The notes beneath the pieces were generated by a model that was not told the DNA's origin, did not search any database, and saw nothing but the letters and a program-made list of their open reading frames with translations. Of a stretch of DNA of 34,524 nt, positions 25,566 to 33,517 are shown one piece after another. The position numbers were made by a program, and so were the translations under genes. Origin of the DNA: Bacteroides sp. (lineage in GTDB: Bacteria; Bacteroidota; Bacteroidia; Bacteroidales; Bacteroidaceae); NCBI GenBank assembly GCA_030151635.1, contig JASLDF010000188.1:1-34524 (forward strand). Direction: 5' to 3'. Position 1 is the first letter of the stretch. Every line of letters begins with the position of its first letter.

Positions 25566-26060
25566 ATGGCTACAATTTATCACAATTTATCTGACTACGA
25601 TGCTAACTCGGTTCCTAACGCTGGAAATATGAAATTTGGCATCGTTGTATCTGAATGGAATGAAGAAATCACAGGCTCACTTCTTGATGGTGCTGTTAAA
25701 ACACTAAAAAAACACGGAGCTAAAGATGAAAATATAATGATAAAAACTGTTCCCGGCAGTTTTGAATTGACATTTGGTGCAAGCCAACTAATCAAAAATA
25801 AAGAATTTGATGCAATTATTATTTTAGGTTGCGTTATTCAAGGAGATACTCCTCATTTTGATTATGTGTGTGCTGGAGTGACTCAAGGTATTACTGATTT
25901 AAACACAACTCACGATGTGCCAGTTATTTACGGTCTACTAACAACCAACGATATGCAACAAGCCATCGATAGAGCAGGTGGTAAGCACGGAAACAAAGGA
26001 GATGAATGTGCAATTACTGCAATAAAAATGATCGATTTTGTTTTGAGTTTAAAAAAATAG
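25566..26060 (+). CDS. ribH: 6,7-dimethyl-8-ribityllumazine synthase
   Basis: A 164-residue enzyme joining 5-amino-6-ribitylaminouracil with 3,4-dihydroxybutanone phosphate, the penultimate step of riboflavin synthesis. Signatures in order: VVSEWNEEIT (aromatic residue in the pyrimidine site), VPGSFELTFGA, and GCVIQGDTPHFDYV with the catalytic His97. The N-terminal extension of about 20 residues before the first strand is normal for Bacteroidota. It would form icosahedral or pentameric assemblies. The tRNA promoter begins at the very end of this gene. Confidence 0.96.
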   Translation: MATIYHNLSDYDANSVPNAGNMKFGIVVSEWNEEITGSLLDGAVKTLKKHGAKDENIMIKTVPGSFELTFGASQLIKNKEFDAIIILGCVIQGDTPHFDYVCAGVTQGITDLNTTHDVPVIYGLLTTNDMQQAIDRAGGKHGNKGDECAITAIKMIDFVLSLKK

Positions 26061-26071
26061 CTTTATCTTTG
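26042..26071 (+). promoter_or_regulatory. Promoter of the tRNA-Tyr/tRNA-Gly unit
   Basis: A -33 TTTG (26042-26045) is followed after 18 bases by the -7 element TATCTTTG (26064-26071). The -33 element lies inside the last codons of ribH. This is the best-matching two-part promoter in the window. Confidence 0.75.
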
Positions 26072-26110
26072 CATCGCAATTAAGGAACAAAACCTTAATA
26101 AAGCATGTGG

Positions 26111-26193
26111 GGGCAAATACCAGAGTGGCCAAATGGGGCAGACTGTAAATCTGCTAGCGCGAGCTTACGGTGGTTCGAATCCATCTTTGCCCA
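26111..26193 (+). tRNA. tRNA-Tyr (anticodon GTA)
   Basis: An 83-base class II tRNA. The acceptor arm pairs GGGCAAA (26111-26117) with TTTGCCC (26186-26192), followed by discriminator A. The anticodon arm CAGACTGTAAATCTG exposes GTA, reading UAC/UAU. A long variable arm and GGTTCGAATCC in the T arm complete the fold. CCA is not encoded, as usual in this phylum. Confidence 0.96.
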
Positions 26194-26201
26194 CATATTT
26201 T

Positions 26202-26274
26202 GCGGAAGTAGCTCAGTTGATAGAGCATTAGCCTTCCAAGCTGAGGGTCGCGGGTTTGAGTCCCGTCTTCCGCT
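26202..26274 (+). tRNA. tRNA-Gly (anticodon TCC)
   Basis: A 73-base class I tRNA beginning eight bases after tRNA-Tyr. The acceptor arm pairs GCGGAAG with CTTCCGC; the D arm is GCTC...GAGC; the anticodon stem TTAGC/GCTGA (one G-U-type pair) presents loop CTTCCAA with TCC at positions 34-36, reading GGA. The T arm has GCGGG-TTTGAGT-CCCGT. CCA is not encoded. Confidence 0.95.
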
Positions 26275-26278
26275 CTCG

Positions 26279-26316
26279 AAGAGAGAATCTTATTTTAAGA
26301 TTCTCTCTTTTTTTTG
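26279..26316 (+). terminator. Intrinsic terminator of the tRNA unit
   Basis: Arms 26279-26292 and 26296-26309 pair over 14 bp around a TTT loop, followed by a run of T. Confidence 0.93.
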
Positions 26317-26331
26317 TTAAAACCTTATTTC

Positions 26332-26339
26332 TATATTTG
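26332..26339 (+). promoter_or_regulatory. Candidate -7 element very close to the GH109 start
   Basis: TATATTTG matches TAnnTTTG exactly but ends only four bases before ATG 26344. If used, the transcript would begin at or next to the start codon and be leaderless. Confidence 0.45.
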
Positions 26340-26343
26340 CAAC

Positions 26344-27597
26344 ATGGATTTTAAGCTAAGACACGACAACATATTAAATCTAAGACACACACCTATCCAA
26401 ATTGTTCGAATTGGGATTATTGGACTTGGTAATCGAGGCATTGCCAACTTAAAACGTTATCTACAATTAGAGCTTCATGGTGTAGAAATTACTGCACTGG
26501 CTGATGTATCTGATACTTCCGTTCATAAGGCTCAAAGCATACTAAAAGAGAACAACAGAGCAAAAGCCTCATCCTATGTAGGAATAGAGGCTTGGAAAGA
26601 TCTTTGCCAAAACAGTCAAGTCAACTTAGTTATGATTTGTACCGATTGGCTAACCCATTGTAAAATGGCAACCTATGCCATGGAGTGTGGTAAACACGTA
26701 GCGCTTGAAGTTCCTGCAGCTATTACTGTTGACGAGTGTTGGAAACTTGTACATACAGCAGAGAAGACCAGCATGCATTGCACAATGCTTGAAAACTGCT
26801 GTTACGACCCATTTGCACTTACTACGTTAAATATGGTACGCCAAGGTCTGCTGGGAGAAATGAGCCACGTGGAGGGCGCATACATACATGACTTGCGTCC
26901 ATACTACTTTAAAAGTGAAGCCGAGGGCGGTACACACAATAATTGGACACTCGATTATTGCACTAAACATACCGGAAACCCCTATCCTACTCACGGATTA
27001 GGTCCCATTAGCAAAGTGCTCGACTTAAATAATCAAGATTATATGGTATCATTGACATCTATGTCCTCGTGCCAACAGAGTTTAAGTCAGTTTGCAAAAC
27101 AACATTATGGAGAGATGACAGATGAAGCCAAAGTCGCTTTTAAAATGGGAGATATGAATACTACCCTAATTAAAACAGCAAAAGGCAAAACTATCATGCT
27201 ACAATACAGTGTAGCTTTACCAAGACCATACAATAGAAGTTATACACTTTGTGGAACAAAAGGATTCATACAAAAGTACCCTGTTGAGACAATAACACTC
27301 GACCCCAACGGCGAGTCACCACTCTCATTATCAGAACGAAACGAAATACTTTTGAAATATGAACATCCCTTTGTTACGGAGATAGGTAAGCCTGCTAAAG
27401 GGAGAGGCATTGACAACACCATGAACTACATGATGGACTATAGATTAATTGATTGTTTACAAAAAGGATTACCTTTAGACATTAGTCTATATGAAGCAGT
27501 ACAATGGTCATGCATTGCCGAGTTATCAGAGAAATCAGTTCTTTTGGATGGCCGCCCCGTTCGCATACCCAACTTTCTATTCGATTGCCAATACTAA
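26344..27597 (+). CDS. Gfo/Idh/MocA-family protein, GH109-type (alpha-N-acetylgalactosaminidase-like)
   Basis: A 417-residue NAD-dependent protein. The Rossmann motif is GIIGLGNRG (residues 24-32). The body follows the GH109 pattern as I recall it: KHVALEVPAAITVDECW (118-133), MLENCCYD with Glu150, EGAYIHDL with Tyr180, and YPTHGLGP with Tyr214 and His217, residues of the type used in the NAD-assisted cleavage of alpha-GalNAc linkages. GH109 enzymes often carry an export or Tat signal; none is seen here, so the protein is predicted cytoplasmic and may act on an imported sugar or be an ordinary dehydrogenase. ATG 26344 is chosen over a TTG 30 bases upstream that lies in the tRNA terminator. 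An ABC ATPase gene follows after 11 bases. Confidence 0.85.
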   Translation: MDFKLRHDNILNLRHTPIQIVRIGIIGLGNRGIANLKRYLQLELHGVEITALADVSDTSVHKAQSILKENNRAKASSYVGIEAWKDLCQNSQVNLVMICTDWLTHCKMATYAMECGKHVALEVPAAITVDECWKLVHTAEKTSMHCTMLENCCYDPFALTTLNMVRQGLLGEMSHVEGAYIHDLRPYYFKSEAEGGTHNNWTLDYCTKHTGNPYPTHGLGPISKVLDLNNQDYMVSLTSMSSCQQSLSQFAKQHYGEMTDEAKVAFKMGDMNTTLIKTAKGKTIMLQYSVALPRPYNRSYTLCGTKGFIQKYPVETITLDPNGESPLSLSERNEILLKYEHPFVTEIGKPAKGRGIDNTMNYMMDYRLIDCLQKGLPLDISLYEAVQWSCIAELSEKSVLLDGRPVRIPNFLFDCQY

Positions 27598-27608
27598 TTA
27601 TAAATTAA

Positions 27609-28622
27609 ATGCAGAAGTCAACCATACAATTAAAGGATTTAACGATTGGATATACAACAGGAAAACAAGCTACTCCTATTGTCAGTCACATTCATGAACA
27701 ATTAAATTCGGGAGAGCTGACCTGCTTATTAGGAGCAAATGGAATTGGGAAATCAACTTTGCTAAAAACCATTTCAGGGTTCCTTCCTTTAATTGATGGA
27801 AGTGTATCCATTTTGAACAAACCCATTCAAGAGTACACACCCAAACAATTGGCAAAAGTTGTTAGTATTGTATTAACACAACGTCCAAGTGTTTTTAACA
27901 TGACTGTTGAAGAACTGGTAGCAACTGGCAGAACCCCATATACAGATTTATGGGGAAGCATTAGTCAGGAAGACCAAGAAGTCATAGACAAAGCTTTGGA
28001 GGATATTGGTATCACCCATTTAAAACACCGTTTTATTGACACATTAAGCGATGGTGAAAAGCAGAAATCACTTATTGCAAAAGCATTGGCACAAGATACC
28101 CCTATCATTTTACTAGATGAACCTACCGCATTTCTCGATTATCCAAGTAAAGTAGAAGTGATGCAATTACTGCAAGAACTAACTCATACCCACAAAAAAA
28201 CCATTTTATTGTCTACCCACGATATGGAATTGGCCTATCAAATTGCTGATAAGATATGGCTATTTAATAAAGAACGACAATTGTATGCAGGTACTCCCGA
28301 AGATTTGGCACTTGAAGGACGTATCGATGAGTTTTTTAACAACACTGGGCTAAAATTTGATTGGACTACTGGATTCTTTAAAGTTAAAAGTAATATTAAA
28401 GGAACCCTTCAAATTATTGGAGAGTCTAAAGCTAGAATCTTGTTAGAAAAAGCACTTGGAAGAATTGGTTTTGAACATAATGAGACATCTACCAACAAGG
28501 TAACCATATTACAAGATCAACCTTTGCAAATATCAATAGACATAAGCAATGAAAAGTTTAAGGTTACTACCATTGAAGAATTGCTTCAACTGCTACACCA
28601 TGAAAACGTCAAACAGTTATAA
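27609..28622 (+). CDS. ABC transporter ATP-binding protein, FecE/BtuD-type, without partner genes
   Basis: A 337-residue ABC ATPase. Walker A is GANGIGKST (42-50), the Q-loop TQRPSVFN follows, the signature is LSDGEKQK (with D in place of the second G) and Walker B is IILLDEPTAFLD, then the H-loop STHD. The sequence is closest in style to iron-siderophore, haem and cobalamin importers. The ATPase domain ends near residue 250; a further stretch of about 85 residues, with TGFFKVKSNIKGTLQIIGES and a later beta-rich part, exceeds the usual 250-265 length. No permease or binding-protein gene is adjacent, so the partner must be elsewhere. It lies 11 bases behind the GH109-type gene and may be co-transcribed with it. 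Confidence 0.9.
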   Translation: MQKSTIQLKDLTIGYTTGKQATPIVSHIHEQLNSGELTCLLGANGIGKSTLLKTISGFLPLIDGSVSILNKPIQEYTPKQLAKVVSIVLTQRPSVFNMTVEELVATGRTPYTDLWGSISQEDQEVIDKALEDIGITHLKHRFIDTLSDGEKQKSLIAKALAQDTPIILLDEPTAFLDYPSKVEVMQLLQELTHTHKKTILLSTHDMELAYQIADKIWLFNKERQLYAGTPEDLALEGRIDEFFNNTGLKFDWTTGFFKVKSNIKGTLQIIGESKARILLEKALGRIGFEHNETSTNKVTILQDQPLQISIDISNEKFKVTTIEELLQLLHHENVKQL

Positions 28623-29035
28623 GCTCTAATTTTTACATCGCTCTAAAAAAATAAGCACTCCTTTATAATATTAATAAAGGAGCATCCCGTCCTTTACTAA
28701 TCATCAAAATGCCTCCGACAGAGCTTTATATTCTCAAACATAAAATATAAAGCTTTAATAATATGCACCTTAAACATATTATTGACTCCATACATATCTC
28801 AACCTTTTTAGTTTAAGACTTGTTCTATTCACATACCGAATAGAATATATGATCCATATTTCACATAAATAATTAAATTGTATAAAATTCAGAAATAATT
28901 CTGATTACCCACTCTTTATTATTACTTTCTAAAAATGTAAACAACTATCAATCAATCTAGAATATAAAATACTTGAAAGAAATAAACTTAACTATATTGT
29001 AATAAAAAGGTAGGTACTACGTAATATAGACTATA
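28623..29035. other. Gene-free region upstream of pstS
   Basis: About 410 AT-rich bases without a credible gene. Two hairpins follow the ABC gene: 28658-28666 with 28674-28682 (9 bp, no T tract) and 28722-28732 with 28744-28754 (11 bp). They may help end its transcript. I saw no clear direct repeats of Pho-box type in the part next to pstS. Confidence 0.55.
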
Positions 29036-29043
29036 TAGATTTG
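29036..29043 (+). promoter_or_regulatory. Candidate -7 element for the pst operon
   Basis: TAGATTTG matches TAnnTTTG, 59 bases before pstS. No TTTG at the -33 position, as expected if an activator such as the PhoB-like regulator is needed, but that is inference. Confidence 0.5.
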
Positions 29044-29102
29044 TAATGAGTAAATAGGGCTATATCAATAAAATAGCTACAATGTGAACTTATAAATTTA
29101 AT

Positions 29103-29933
29103 ATGAACAAACGTTTACTATTTTTTTCCTTTTTGGTTACGATTGTACTTCAAACAGAAGCACAACGAATCAAAGGCTCGGACACAGTTTTGCCAGTTTC
29201 TCAGAAAGAGGCCGAAGTCTTTATGCTTGAATATCCTTCAGAAACAGTAATTGTTACGGGCGGAGGTAGTGGAGTTGGAATATCTTCATTATTAGAAGGT
29301 ACTACTGATATAGCTCAATCTTCTCGAAAAATTAAGTTCGATGAAAAGCTAAAGCTAAAAAACAACGGTAAAGATGTAGAAGAATTTATCGTAGCTTACG
29401 ATGCACTTGCAGTTATTGTGCATCCAGACAACCCCATAAACAAGCTTACCAGAGAGCAATTAGATTCCATTTTTACAGGCAGGATAAACAATTGGAAAGA
29501 ATTAGGTGGTCCTGATTTGAAGATTGTAACCTATGCACGGGAAACCTCCTCTGGAACATACGAATTTTTTAAAGAGAGCGTTCTAAAACACAAAAATTAC
29601 AAAAGTGGTATTATGAGCATGCCTGCTACAGGTTCTGTAATCCAATCCATCAGTCAAACTAAAGGTGCAATTGGCTACGTAGGACTTGCCTACTTAAATA
29701 AAAATGTAAAGGCACTCTCTGTATCCTATGATAAAGGGCAGAACTACTTCTACCCTACATTATCTATGGATTCTGACTATCCGATTGTTCGACCACTCTA
29801 TTTCTACTATATTCAAAAAGATATACAAGCAATAAGCAAGTTGCTAGACTTTATTAAATCAGAGAAAGGTCAACAAATTATTATCCAAATTGGATTTATT
29901 CCTAACAAGGAGTTTCAAACCACTACTAACTAG
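29103..29933 (+). CDS. pstS: Phosphate-binding protein PstS
   Basis: A 276-residue periplasmic solute-binding protein that captures inorganic phosphate for the Pst importer. A signal peptide (residues 1-20, ending TEA-Q) precedes the typical start IKGSDTVLPVSQ. Phosphate-ligand segments follow: GGGSGVGISSLLEGTTDIAQSSR (divided here by its own spacing), the D-rich VAYDALAVIVHP, NNWKELGG, and ARETSSGTYEFF. The mature protein is of the compact PstS type rather than the longer E. coli type. First gene of pstSCAB-phoU; pstC follows after six bases. Confidence 0.95.
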   Translation: MNKRLLFFSFLVTIVLQTEAQRIKGSDTVLPVSQKEAEVFMLEYPSETVIVTGGGSGVGISSLLEGTTDIAQSSRKIKFDEKLKLKNNGKDVEEFIVAYDALAVIVHPDNPINKLTREQLDSIFTGRINNWKELGGPDLKIVTYARETSSGTYEFFKESVLKHKNYKSGIMSMPATGSVIQSISQTKGAIGYVGLAYLNKNVKALSVSYDKGQNYFYPTLSMDSDYPIVRPLYFYYIQKDIQAISKLLDFIKSEKGQQIIIQIGFIPNKEFQTTTN

Positions 29934-29939
29934 TCGATT

Positions 29940-31142
29940 ATGAAAAAACTGATTAAATACATAGAGAAACTAATTGAAGGGATTCTTACATTAAGTGGAG
30001 CTATCACCACTATTATCATTGTGCTAATCACAATATTCCTCTTCAAAGAGGGGGTGGGCTTATTCAACAATCCAGTTGTGGAGAAAGGGTATGTAGTTGC
30101 CATCAATAGAGCCAATGAAATTAACAACCTTAGCTCAATAGAAATTAAGGATATTTTTGATGAGAATATAACGAATTGGAACCAACTGGGAGGCAAAAAT
30201 GCTGCTATCACTACATTCCGATTTGATGAACTTTTAAGCTACTATACTGAAGAAGAATTGGGAGAAGACTATGCAATGTTAGGCAATAAAATTGGAGATA
30301 TTATTAGCTCGAATGAAAACATCATCGCTTTTCTGCCCAATAAATACATCCCTGAAAACAAAGATGTCTATGTATTACCTACTGAACGTTTTGGATGGAC
30401 CGATTTCTTTGCTGGAACCGAGTGGATCCCCACATCGACACCAACTCCTCAATATGGTTTTATGCCACTCTTCTGGGGAACATTACTAATCAGTATCGTA
30501 TCTATTTTAATTGCACTTCCACTTGCATTAGGAGTAGCAATATATTTATCGGAATTGGCTAGTAAGCGAATGCGCGCCTTCCTAAAACCTGTAATTGAGC
30601 TTCTAGCTGGTATTCCTTCGGTTGTTTATGGTTTCTTTGGATTGGTTGTTTTGGTACCTATGATGCAGAAGTTATTTAACATACCCGTTGGAGAAACGGC
30701 TTTTACCGGAAGTGTAGTACTTGCAATTATGGCACTACCCACTATTATTACAATTGCCGAAGATTCCATGCGTAATACTCCACGGGCCATGCGAGAAGCA
30801 AGCCTAGCACTTGGAGCAACACAATGGCAAACGATATATCGTGTAATTATACCTTATGCTAAATCTGGAATATCAGCAGCAGTAGTACTTGGAATTGGAC
30901 GAGCAATTGGTGAAACAATGGCGGTATTAATGGTAACTGGAAATGCAGCAGTTATACCTACTTCACTTTTTGAACCAATTAGAACAATTCCTGCAACCAT
31001 CGCTGCAGAACTCGGAGAAGCTCCATCGGGAGGCATGCACTATCAAGCTTTGTTCTTATTGGGTTGCATCCTCTTTGCCATTACAATGGTAATCAGTTTA
31101 ACTGCTGAAGTGATTTCTAAACAAAAACACAAGAATTCCTAA
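29940..31142 (+). CDS. pstC: Phosphate ABC transporter permease PstC with a PstS-like periplasmic insert
   Basis: A 400-residue inner-membrane permease that pairs with PstA. TM1 spans residues about 13-42. The core begins near residue 173 with five further helices and the permease signature REASLALGATQWQTIYRVIIP, where the ATPase docks. Between TM1 and the core lies a periplasmic loop of about 130 residues, far longer than in E. coli. Residues 59-85 match residues 110-136 of the neighbouring PstS at 13 of 27 positions (N-x-I-N, IF, NW, LGG), and residues 119-147 resemble the later PstS segment around GAIGYVGLAYLNKNV. The insert thus looks like a reduced substrate-binding domain fused into the permease. 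Confidence 0.93.
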   Translation: MKKLIKYIEKLIEGILTLSGAITTIIIVLITIFLFKEGVGLFNNPVVEKGYVVAINRANEINNLSSIEIKDIFDENITNWNQLGGKNAAITTFRFDELLSYYTEEELGEDYAMLGNKIGDIISSNENIIAFLPNKYIPENKDVYVLPTERFGWTDFFAGTEWIPTSTPTPQYGFMPLFWGTLLISIVSILIALPLALGVAIYLSELASKRMRAFLKPVIELLAGIPSVVYGFFGLVVLVPMMQKLFNIPVGETAFTGSVVLAIMALPTIITIAEDSMRNTPRAMREASLALGATQWQTIYRVIIPYAKSGISAAVVLGIGRAIGETMAVLMVTGNAAVIPTSLFEPIRTIPATIAAELGEAPSGGMHYQALFLLGCILFAITMVISLTAEVISKQKHKNS

Positions 31143-31154
31143 ATGAAATAAGTT

Positions 31155-32009
31155 ATGAATAAAAAGATAACACAGAAAATAGCATTTATGATCTTCCGAG
31201 CTTTGGGTTTACTCATTGTAGGATTATTATTCTGGATTTTGGGATTCATCATCTACAATGGTATTGGTGCAATTAGTTGGGAGTTTTTAACCACATCGCC
31301 TAAAAATGGGATGACAGAAGGTGGAATTTTCCCTGCAATCGTAGGAACAATCTGTTTGGTTGTTGGAAGTATGGTTGTTGCTTTTCCACTAGGGGTGATG
31401 TCCGCAATCTACACAACCGAGTATGCTAAAAAAGGATGGATTGTTCGTATCATTCGAATTATGACCAACAACATGGCAGGTATCCCTTCAATCGTATTTG
31501 GTCTTTTTGGAATGGCTTTGTTTGTGAACACCATGAAGTTTGGAGACTCAATTATAGCGGGTTCTTTAACACTAGGTTTGTTGGTATTACCCATTATCAT
31601 ACGCACTACCGAAGAAGCATTACAATCTATTCCAGATTCATTTAGAACAGGTAGTTTAGCACTAGGTGCAAGTAAACTTCAGACAATTTGGAGAATTATA
31701 TTACCGATGGCACTTCCCAAGATCCTTACAGGGCTTATTTTGTCTATCGGTCGTGTATCTGGAGAAACAGCACCTATTTTATTTACAGTTGCAGCCTACT
31801 TCCTTCCGAAGTTACCAACATCTATTTTTGACCAAGTAATGGCGTTACCCTATCACTTATATGTATTGGCTACAAGTGGAACAGACATTGAAGCTTCAAA
31901 ACCAATTGCATACGGAACCGCTTTAGTTCTAATTTTTATTGTATTTGTAATGAATATGCTAGCTACATGGCTGAGAAGGTATTTAAGTAATAAAGTAAAA
32001 ACGGATTAA
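31155..32009 (+). CDS. pstA: Phosphate ABC transporter permease PstA
   Basis: A 284-residue permease forming the phosphate channel with PstC. Six membrane helices are predicted (first at residues 15-37). Family features: the N-terminal loop segment NGIGAISWEFLTTSPKNGM followed by EGGIFPAIVGT, NNMAGIPSIVFGLFG, the coupling loop SFRTGSLALGASKLQTIWRIILP and GETAPILFTVAAYF. Length is normal and no extra domain is seen, in contrast to PstC. It begins 12 bases after pstC and is followed by pstB after three bases. Confidence 0.95.
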   Translation: MNKKITQKIAFMIFRALGLLIVGLLFWILGFIIYNGIGAISWEFLTTSPKNGMTEGGIFPAIVGTICLVVGSMVVAFPLGVMSAIYTTEYAKKGWIVRIIRIMTNNMAGIPSIVFGLFGMALFVNTMKFGDSIIAGSLTLGLLVLPIIIRTTEEALQSIPDSFRTGSLALGASKLQTIWRIILPMALPKILTGLILSIGRVSGETAPILFTVAAYFLPKLPTSIFDQVMALPYHLYVLATSGTDIEASKPIAYGTALVLIFIVFVMNMLATWLRRYLSNKVKTD

Positions 32010-32012
32010 AAT

Positions 32013-32768
32013 ATGAGCACAATGATAAAAGCAGAAGATATTAATTTCTACTACGGTGATTTCCAAGCATTGAAAGGCATTAGCATGGAGATGAAAAAGA
32101 ATACCGTTACCGCATTCATTGGCCCTTCGGGTTGTGGAAAATCAACATTCCTAAGGCTAATCAATAGAATGAACGACCTCATTGAAGGAACAAAAATGAC
32201 AGGAAAACTACTTATTGATGGTAAGGATATTTACGCAAAAGGAGTTGAAGTTGATGAGTTGCGCAAGAATGTAGGTATGGTATTCCAAAAGCCAAATCCA
32301 TTCCCTAAATCAATTTTTGACAACGTTGCTTATGGACTGAAGGTCAATCGAATGGGAAATAAGAAATTCATTGAAGAAAAAGTAGAAGAATCACTGATTG
32401 CAGCTGCACTATGGGACGAAGTGAAAGACAAACTAAAGAAATCGGCCTATGCCTTATCTGGTGGACAACAACAACGTTTGTGCATTGCACGAGCTCTAGC
32501 CGTATCTCCATCGGTATTACTAATGGATGAGCCTGCATCGGCTCTCGATCCGATATCTACTTCGAAGATTGAAGAGTTAATTTACAACTTAAAACATCAA
32601 TATACCATTGTTATTGTAACCCATAATATGCAACAAGCTGCACGTGTAAGCGATCACACGGGTTTCTTTATGACTGGAAACTTGATTGAATTTAACGAAA
32701 CAAAGAAAATATTCACCAACCCTCAACACATTGAAACTCAAAACTACATTACTGGACGTTTTGGTTAA
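32013..32768 (+). CDS. pstB: Phosphate ABC transporter ATP-binding protein PstB
   Basis: A 251-residue ATPase powering the Pst importer. Walker A GPSGCGKST (37-45) is followed by the PstB-specific LRLINRMNDL; VFQKPNPFPKSIFDNVAYGL holds the Q-loop; LSGGQQQRLCIARALA is the signature; LLMDEPASALDPIST is Walker B; VTHNMQQAARVSDHTGFF holds the H-loop. All are canonical. Three bases separate it from pstA. Confidence 0.97.
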   Translation: MSTMIKAEDINFYYGDFQALKGISMEMKKNTVTAFIGPSGCGKSTFLRLINRMNDLIEGTKMTGKLLIDGKDIYAKGVEVDELRKNVGMVFQKPNPFPKSIFDNVAYGLKVNRMGNKKFIEEKVEESLIAAALWDEVKDKLKKSAYALSGGQQQRLCIARALAVSPSVLLMDEPASALDPISTSKIEELIYNLKHQYTIVIVTHNMQQAARVSDHTGFFMTGNLIEFNETKKIFTNPQHIETQNYITGRFG

Positions 32769-32787
32769 TTGCTAAAAATACAAAAGT

Positions 32788-33471
32788 ATGAAACAGACTG
32801 AATTTGAATTAAAAGAACTGAAAGAGCAACTTAACGAAATGTGGAAACTTGTTCTTTCACAACTAGAGAAAACGAAAGAGGCATTTATGACTCATAACAC
32901 CGACTTAGCCTACGAGGTAATGAGTCGTGAGAAACGAGTGAATGGACTAGATTCATCAATTGATAGTTCTAGTGAGGATTACATTGCACTCTATGCACCT
33001 GTAGCCATTGATTTAAGGTTTGTACTATCAATCATCAAAATTAGCGACACACTTGAACGTATTGGTGACTTTGCAAATGGAATTTGTCGCCAGATTATTG
33101 AAGAAGGTTACGAACAACTTGAAAAGTCTTTTATTGAGGAATTGAAAGTAGAAGATATATTTAGTATTGTGACCTCAATGCTATACGATAGCTATGCAGC
33201 TTTCAACTCTGAAAACACCAAAATTGCTGGTAAAATATTAGCTACAGATGACCAAGTTGATAAACTTTACTCTGAAGCATTAGAGCCTATTGCCAACTAC
33301 ATTAAGACACATCCTGAACACGCTATAAAAGCCCTTAAAACACTAATCGTATTGCGAAAACTAGAGCGTGTGGGCGACCATTGTAGTAATATTGTAGAAG
33401 AAATTGTTTTTTATATTGATGCTAAAGTTTTGAAGCATAAAAAGCCTGAATCGTACTATAAAGATGAATAA
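32788..33471 (+). CDS. phoU: Phosphate signalling protein PhoU
   Basis: A 227-residue all-helical regulator made of two three-helix repeats, each with the metal-binding signature: LERIGDFANGI around residues 89-99 and LERVGDHCSNIVEE near the C-terminus. PhoU links Pst activity to the sensor kinase and restrains phosphate uptake when phosphate is ample. It follows pstB by 19 bases and precedes the response regulator, the arrangement expected for a Pho signalling unit. Confidence 0.95.
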   Translation: MKQTEFELKELKEQLNEMWKLVLSQLEKTKEAFMTHNTDLAYEVMSREKRVNGLDSSIDSSSEDYIALYAPVAIDLRFVLSIIKISDTLERIGDFANGICRQIIEEGYEQLEKSFIEELKVEDIFSIVTSMLYDSYAAFNSENTKIAGKILATDDQVDKLYSEALEPIANYIKTHPEHAIKALKTLIVLRKLERVGDHCSNIVEEIVFYIDAKVLKHKKPESYYKDE

Positions 33472-33477
33472 TTCTAT

Positions 33478-33485
33478 TAAATTTG
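33478..33485 (+). promoter_or_regulatory. Candidate internal promoter before the response regulator
   Basis: TAAATTTG matches TAnnTTTG, 32 bases before the regulator's ATG. It lies inside a near-perfect dyad (33478-33487 with 33493-33501, one bulged T), which could be an operator or a hairpin in the pst transcript. Confidence 0.5.
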
Positions 33486-33517
33486 GTCTATAACCAATTT
33501 AAACAAGGAAACAAACT

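Noticed and set aside
26105..26320. A 71-codon open frame across the tRNA genes
   Set aside because: It is the translation of tRNA-Tyr, tRNA-Gly and their terminator and has no coding character.
26314..26343. A TTG start adding 10 residues to the GH109-type protein
   Set aside because: It lies inside the T run of the tRNA terminator and adds residues unlike the family.
28900..29102. Pho box upstream of pstS
   Set aside because: No pair of CTGTCA-like direct repeats at 11-base spacing was found; the Bacteroidota version of the site is not known to me, so regulation remains possible.
29930..30211. A 93-codon open frame on the minus strand at the start of pstC
   Set aside because: It is the shadow of the pstC membrane segment; hydrophobic codons on one strand give an artificial frame on the other.
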